The notes under the pieces are model-generated. The model ran no database searches. It saw only the letters and a program-made list of their open reading frames with translations, and was not told where the DNA came from. Of a DNA stretch of 9,383 bases, positions 7,501-9,383 are shown piece by piece (position 1 is the first letter of the stretch; the number at the start of each line of letters is the position of its first letter). The position numbers and the translations under genes were made by a program. The DNA comes from Spirochaetia bacterium UBA5368. GTDB taxonomy: Bacteria > Spirochaetota > UBA4802 > UBA5368. The stretch covers positions 1 through 9,383 of the forward strand of contig DHPI01000065.1 of assembly GCA_002407865.1 (NCBI GenBank), read 5' to 3'.

Positions 7501-8400
7501 ATGAACGATTGTGCACAGAACGCTTCATCCATGCCGCACGCAACGATAATTGTAAATCCCGCGTCGCGCTCGGGCCTCAGGGTATACCACTCCCTGGAAA
7601 AGCATATTGACCAGTTCTTCCACTACGATGTCAAGTTTACAAAAAAACGCGGCCATGCCGCCGACCTTGCGAAGCACGCCGAGGGCCCGGTTATCATCGT
7701 GTGCGGCGGCGACGGCACAATCAACGAGGTTGCAAACGGAATCGTTGAGAGACAGGATGTGGTAATCGCGCCGACATTCGGCGGCTCAGGCTGCGACCTC
7801 GGCCGGCTCTTCGGCATCGAGCGCGGCGTGGCGCGGCGAATCCATGAAATATACGAAAAGCTCCACACGAACCGGCTGACACGCATGCGGCTGTCGCTGG
7901 TGGAAACGCGGCTGGGACGCCGATTTTTTATCGGCGTCGGCGACGCGGGATTCGGCGCCGAGGTCGCGATTCTCTTCGATTCGTATCGTAAGTTTGGGAA
8001 GTTCGGCTATATCATCGGAATTATCCGAGCCCTCATAAAAATAAGGCCCGTGCGCGTATCCGTGACGGTAGACGGCGCACGCACGGCGGATACGGCAATG
8101 ATGGTGATGTTCGCCCGCAGCAAGTATTATGCCGGGGGACTGAAGGTATCGCCCAACTCGGACCACCTCTCCGGCGAAGCGAGGATGATTTTTCTCAAAT
8201 GGATCAGAAAGCTCACATTTCTGCGGTATTTCCCGACCATCTTCACGGGGTCGCACATTGCAAAGTATTTTGTGGAAGAGCGTGCGGTGCGGCGTCTGGA
8301 AATCGACACGCCGGGACTGCTCATCGATGTGGAGGGCGAATTCGCGGGCCATACGCCCTGTACCTTTTCCATAACCGACACCTATATTACGGTGGTATAA
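7501..8400 (+). CDS. YegS/DagK-type lipid kinase (diacylglycerol kinase family)
   Basis: This encodes a 299-residue protein. The frame is open from an ATG at 7435, but the ATG at 7501 has GGAG 9 bases upstream and gives the usual family length. It should phosphorylate a lipid alcohol such as diacylglycerol at the membrane using ATP. Evidence is the N-terminal IIVNPASRSG (16-25), the nucleotide-binding GGDGTINE (69-76), a GGSG loop at 94-97, the YYAGGL-x-x-SP segment mid-protein, and a C-terminal DVEGE (276-280) in the place of the family's DGE. Two deviations stand out: CD replaces the common ND (residue 98), and the usual DG of the segment after YYAGGL reads SG. No transmembrane segment is expected. 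The gene stands alone after a terminator and converges with the DUF350 gene 20 bases downstream. The exact substrate cannot be told from sequence. Confidence 0.88.
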   Translation: MNDCAQNASSMPHATIIVNPASRSGLRVYHSLEKHIDQFFHYDVKFTKKRGHAADLAKHAEGPVIIVCGGDGTINEVANGIVERQDVVIAPTFGGSGCDLGRLFGIERGVARRIHEIYEKLHTNRLTRMRLSLVETRLGRRFFIGVGDAGFGAEVAILFDSYRKFGKFGYIIGIIRALIKIRPVRVSVTVDGARTADTAMMVMFARSKYYAGGLKVSPNSDHLSGEARMIFLKWIRKLTFLRYFPTIFTGSHIAKYFVEERAVRRLEIDTPGLLIDVEGEFAGHTPCTFSITDTYITVV

Positions 8401-8420
8401 CGTGCGGAGGGCAAGGCGCG

Positions 8421-8660
8421 CTACTTTATCGCGGAAACGGCCGGCGGCATCATTACAGCGGCAATAATGATCGCAAACGCGACAATGACCGCGCCGATGA
8501 GCACCGCCAGCGCCACATTCTGCTCATCCTCTATTTCGTGCCGTATCGAAAACGGCACGATAAGCTTCACCAGCAGAATCGCGACTCCAAGCAGCGCAAA
8601 TCCGCCAAGGGAATACAACGACATTTCAGCCAGGTTGAAAAGTATACGGTGCCAGTCCAT
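8421..8660 (-). CDS. DUF350 (YjfL-type) small membrane protein
   Basis: This 79-residue protein has two predicted transmembrane segments (about 15-36 and 49-70). They are joined by a short charged loop with the family signature: HEIEDEQNVALAVLIG corresponds to the EI-x-x-x-N-x-A-x-A-x-x-x-G pattern of DUF350. The start ATG (8658-8660) has GGAG 7 bases upstream on the minus strand. The family's function is unknown; its members often sit beside DUF4178 and polyamine-related genes. Here it is the last gene of a minus-strand cluster and converges with the lipid kinase. One domain copy is present, whereas many members have two. Confidence 0.8.
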   Translation of the reverse strand: MDWHRILFNLAEMSLYSLGGFALLGVAILLVKLIVPFSIRHEIEDEQNVALAVLIGAVIVAFAIIIAAVMMPPAVSAIK

Positions 8661-8756
8661 TCACTCACTCCATTGGGGATCGTTCTGCGTATACACACGA
8701 TCACCCGCCTGCGCGGGATCTTTTTTACTTTTTTGCATGATGCGGATTTTCATCAT
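8661..8756 (-). CDS. Possible 31-residue micro-ORF
   Basis: An open frame of 31 codons fills exactly the gap between the two neighbouring minus-strand genes. It starts with tandem ATG codons right after the TGA of the upstream gene, and its own TGA directly abuts the DUF350 ATG. The product would be short, hydrophilic and basic at its N-terminus, with KSKKDPAQAGDRVY in the middle and a PQWSE end; it has no membrane segment. I recognise no family. A GGTGA just before the start could help coupled initiation. It may instead be untranslated spacer; position is the main argument for it. Confidence 0.4.
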   Translation of the reverse strand: MMKIRIMQKSKKDPAQAGDRVYTQNDPQWSE

Positions 8757-8960
8757 TCACCGGGGCGTGCGCAAATCCGATTCGCAGCCACGCGGCGCCG
8801 GATATTCGGAACCCGCTCCAGTACCGGGCCGTATATATGCGCGGACCTTTTTCTTCGCCTCGACATAGGTCTGCCCCGCACGCTCATATCCCACGTGATA
8901 ATACGTGAGTGCGAACGAGGCGGCCATCACCGCACACGATACGACAATCGCGCGAATCAC
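8757..8960 (-). CDS. Small single-span membrane protein, unknown function
   Basis: This encodes a 67-residue protein when started at the GTG at 8960, which has AGGGGG 5 bases upstream on the minus strand. An earlier in-frame GTG at 8966 overlaps that G run and is less likely. Residues about 3-20 form one hydrophobic helix, followed by a YEAGQ-like polar segment, a lysine cluster (AKKKVRAYI) and a Gly/Pro/Arg-rich tail of about 22 residues. The helix and tail suggest a membrane-anchored protein with a cytoplasmic basic tail; orientation is inferred only. I recognise no family. It starts 25 bases after the stop of the upstream gene and is followed in the same frame, directly after its TGA, by the micro-ORF. 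Confidence 0.6.
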   Translation of the reverse strand: MIRAIVVSCAVMAASFALTYYHVGYERAGQTYVEAKKKVRAYIRPGTGAGSEYPAPRGCESDLRTPR

Positions 8961-8985
8961 CTGCACCCCCTACTATCGTGACGGC

Positions 8986-9383
8986 CTACCGCCGTCTGTC
9001 CGGCCGCTGTATGCCTCCGCGCCTGGAGCGCTCCCTGCTGAAAACCGCGGCAACGGCGAAAAAAACGAGCGCGGCCGCGTACCAGCGCATACCACAGTGT
9101 GTTTCGCGCATGCCGACGATAACGCTTTTCACGTCACGCTTCCGGGCGCTCCATGCCTCGGCGTACAGATAGTACGACCCGGCGTTACACGCCACAAACG
9201 GGTGCGCAGCCGATAGATTCTTCCATATAGCTGAGCCCCTGCGCCCCATTACCGGCCTCTCGTAAAGCTCCCCATCCGCCATGTACACCTCGAGCGGCTC
9301 AGGCCGTGAAGCGATGCCGTCGAAAAGCTCGCCGGCGGCACGCGGCGACCGGCCTGCCGCGCCGACTGTATCCTCCGGCACAC
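8986..9383 (-). CDS. C-terminal part of a larger membrane-anchored protein, possibly DUF4178-like
   Basis: The frame is open to the right edge of the window, so the true start lies outside; the GTG at 9381 is probably an internal valine. The visible 131 residues contain a beta-rich segment (LEVYMADGELYERP, then an AGSYYLYAEA strand near residues 67-76). Next come a conserved-looking KSVIVGMRETH segment, one hydrophobic helix (about 98-114) and a very basic tail. An AG-x-Y-x-L strand followed by a terminal membrane helix resembles the end of DUF4178 proteins, which often neighbour DUF350 genes. I infer that family only weakly, because the DUF4178 core itself is not in view. It is the first visible gene of the minus-strand cluster. 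Confidence 0.55.
   Translation of the reverse strand, partial: VPEDTVGAAGRSPRAAGELFDGIASRPEPLEVYMADGELYERPVMGRRGSAIWKNLSAAHPFVACNAGSYYLYAEAWSARKRDVKSVIVGMRETHCGMRWYAAALVFFAVAAVFSRERSRRGGIQRPDRRR

Noticed and set aside
8699..8726. Plus-strand hairpin CCCGC/GCGGG followed by six T, resembling a terminator.
   Set aside because: The stem is only 5 bp with a 3-base gap to the T run, and it lies about 300 bases past the lipid kinase opposite the minus-strand genes. The same bases encode DPAQAG in the micro-ORF, so I do not call it.
8421..8960. Reassigned TGA or selenocysteine joining the minus-strand frames into one protein.
   Set aside because: TGA is a normal stop for at least three other genes here, the DUF350 start has its own ribosome site, and no selenocysteine insertion-like hairpin is evident right after either TGA.

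Overview
The window reads as a bacterial chromosome using the standard code. TGA, TAA and TAG all appear as stops, Shine-Dalgarno motifs are of the GGAG/GGAGG type, and coding DNA is clearly more GC-rich than the spacers. The closest taxonomic hint is a secreted protein whose fibronectin type III module has the consensus common in environmental Spirochaetota and Fibrobacterota-like genomes, plus a receiver domain of a style common in environmental hybrid kinases. I regard an uncultivated Spirochaetota-like organism as plausible but unproven. Nothing marks the window as a plasmid or prophage; there are no transposases, integrases, tRNAs, rRNAs or CRISPR arrays.

Layout, left to right. A promoter and a gene for a 312-residue exported FN3 protein with an unrecognised C-terminal part (121-1059) come first. 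They are followed by a 426-bp AT-rich spacer that carries a dispersed inverted repeat. Next are a stand-alone response-regulator receiver (1486-1962) and a full-length Lhr-type superfamily 2 helicase of 1508 residues (2094-6620). A good promoter and a GC-rich hairpin leader then precede a left-handed beta-helix (hexapeptide) acetyltransferase (6791-7357), which ends at a double-hairpin terminator. A YegS/DagK-type lipid kinase follows (7501-8400).

From 8401 onward the genes run on the minus strand, converging on the lipid kinase. Read in their own direction they are: the C-terminal end of a larger protein with a terminal membrane anchor (8986-9383, possibly DUF4178-like), a 67-residue single-span protein (8757-8960), a possible 31-residue micro-ORF (8661-8756), and a two-span DUF350 (YjfL-type) membrane protein (8421-8660). 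The last three lie in the same reading frame and abut at TGA-ATG junctions, so they look like one translationally coupled unit.

The plus-strand genes do not form one pathway: signalling, DNA repair, acyl transfer and lipid phosphorylation are each likely separate units. The minus-strand group looks like one small membrane-associated operon and is the most likely place for something undescribed.
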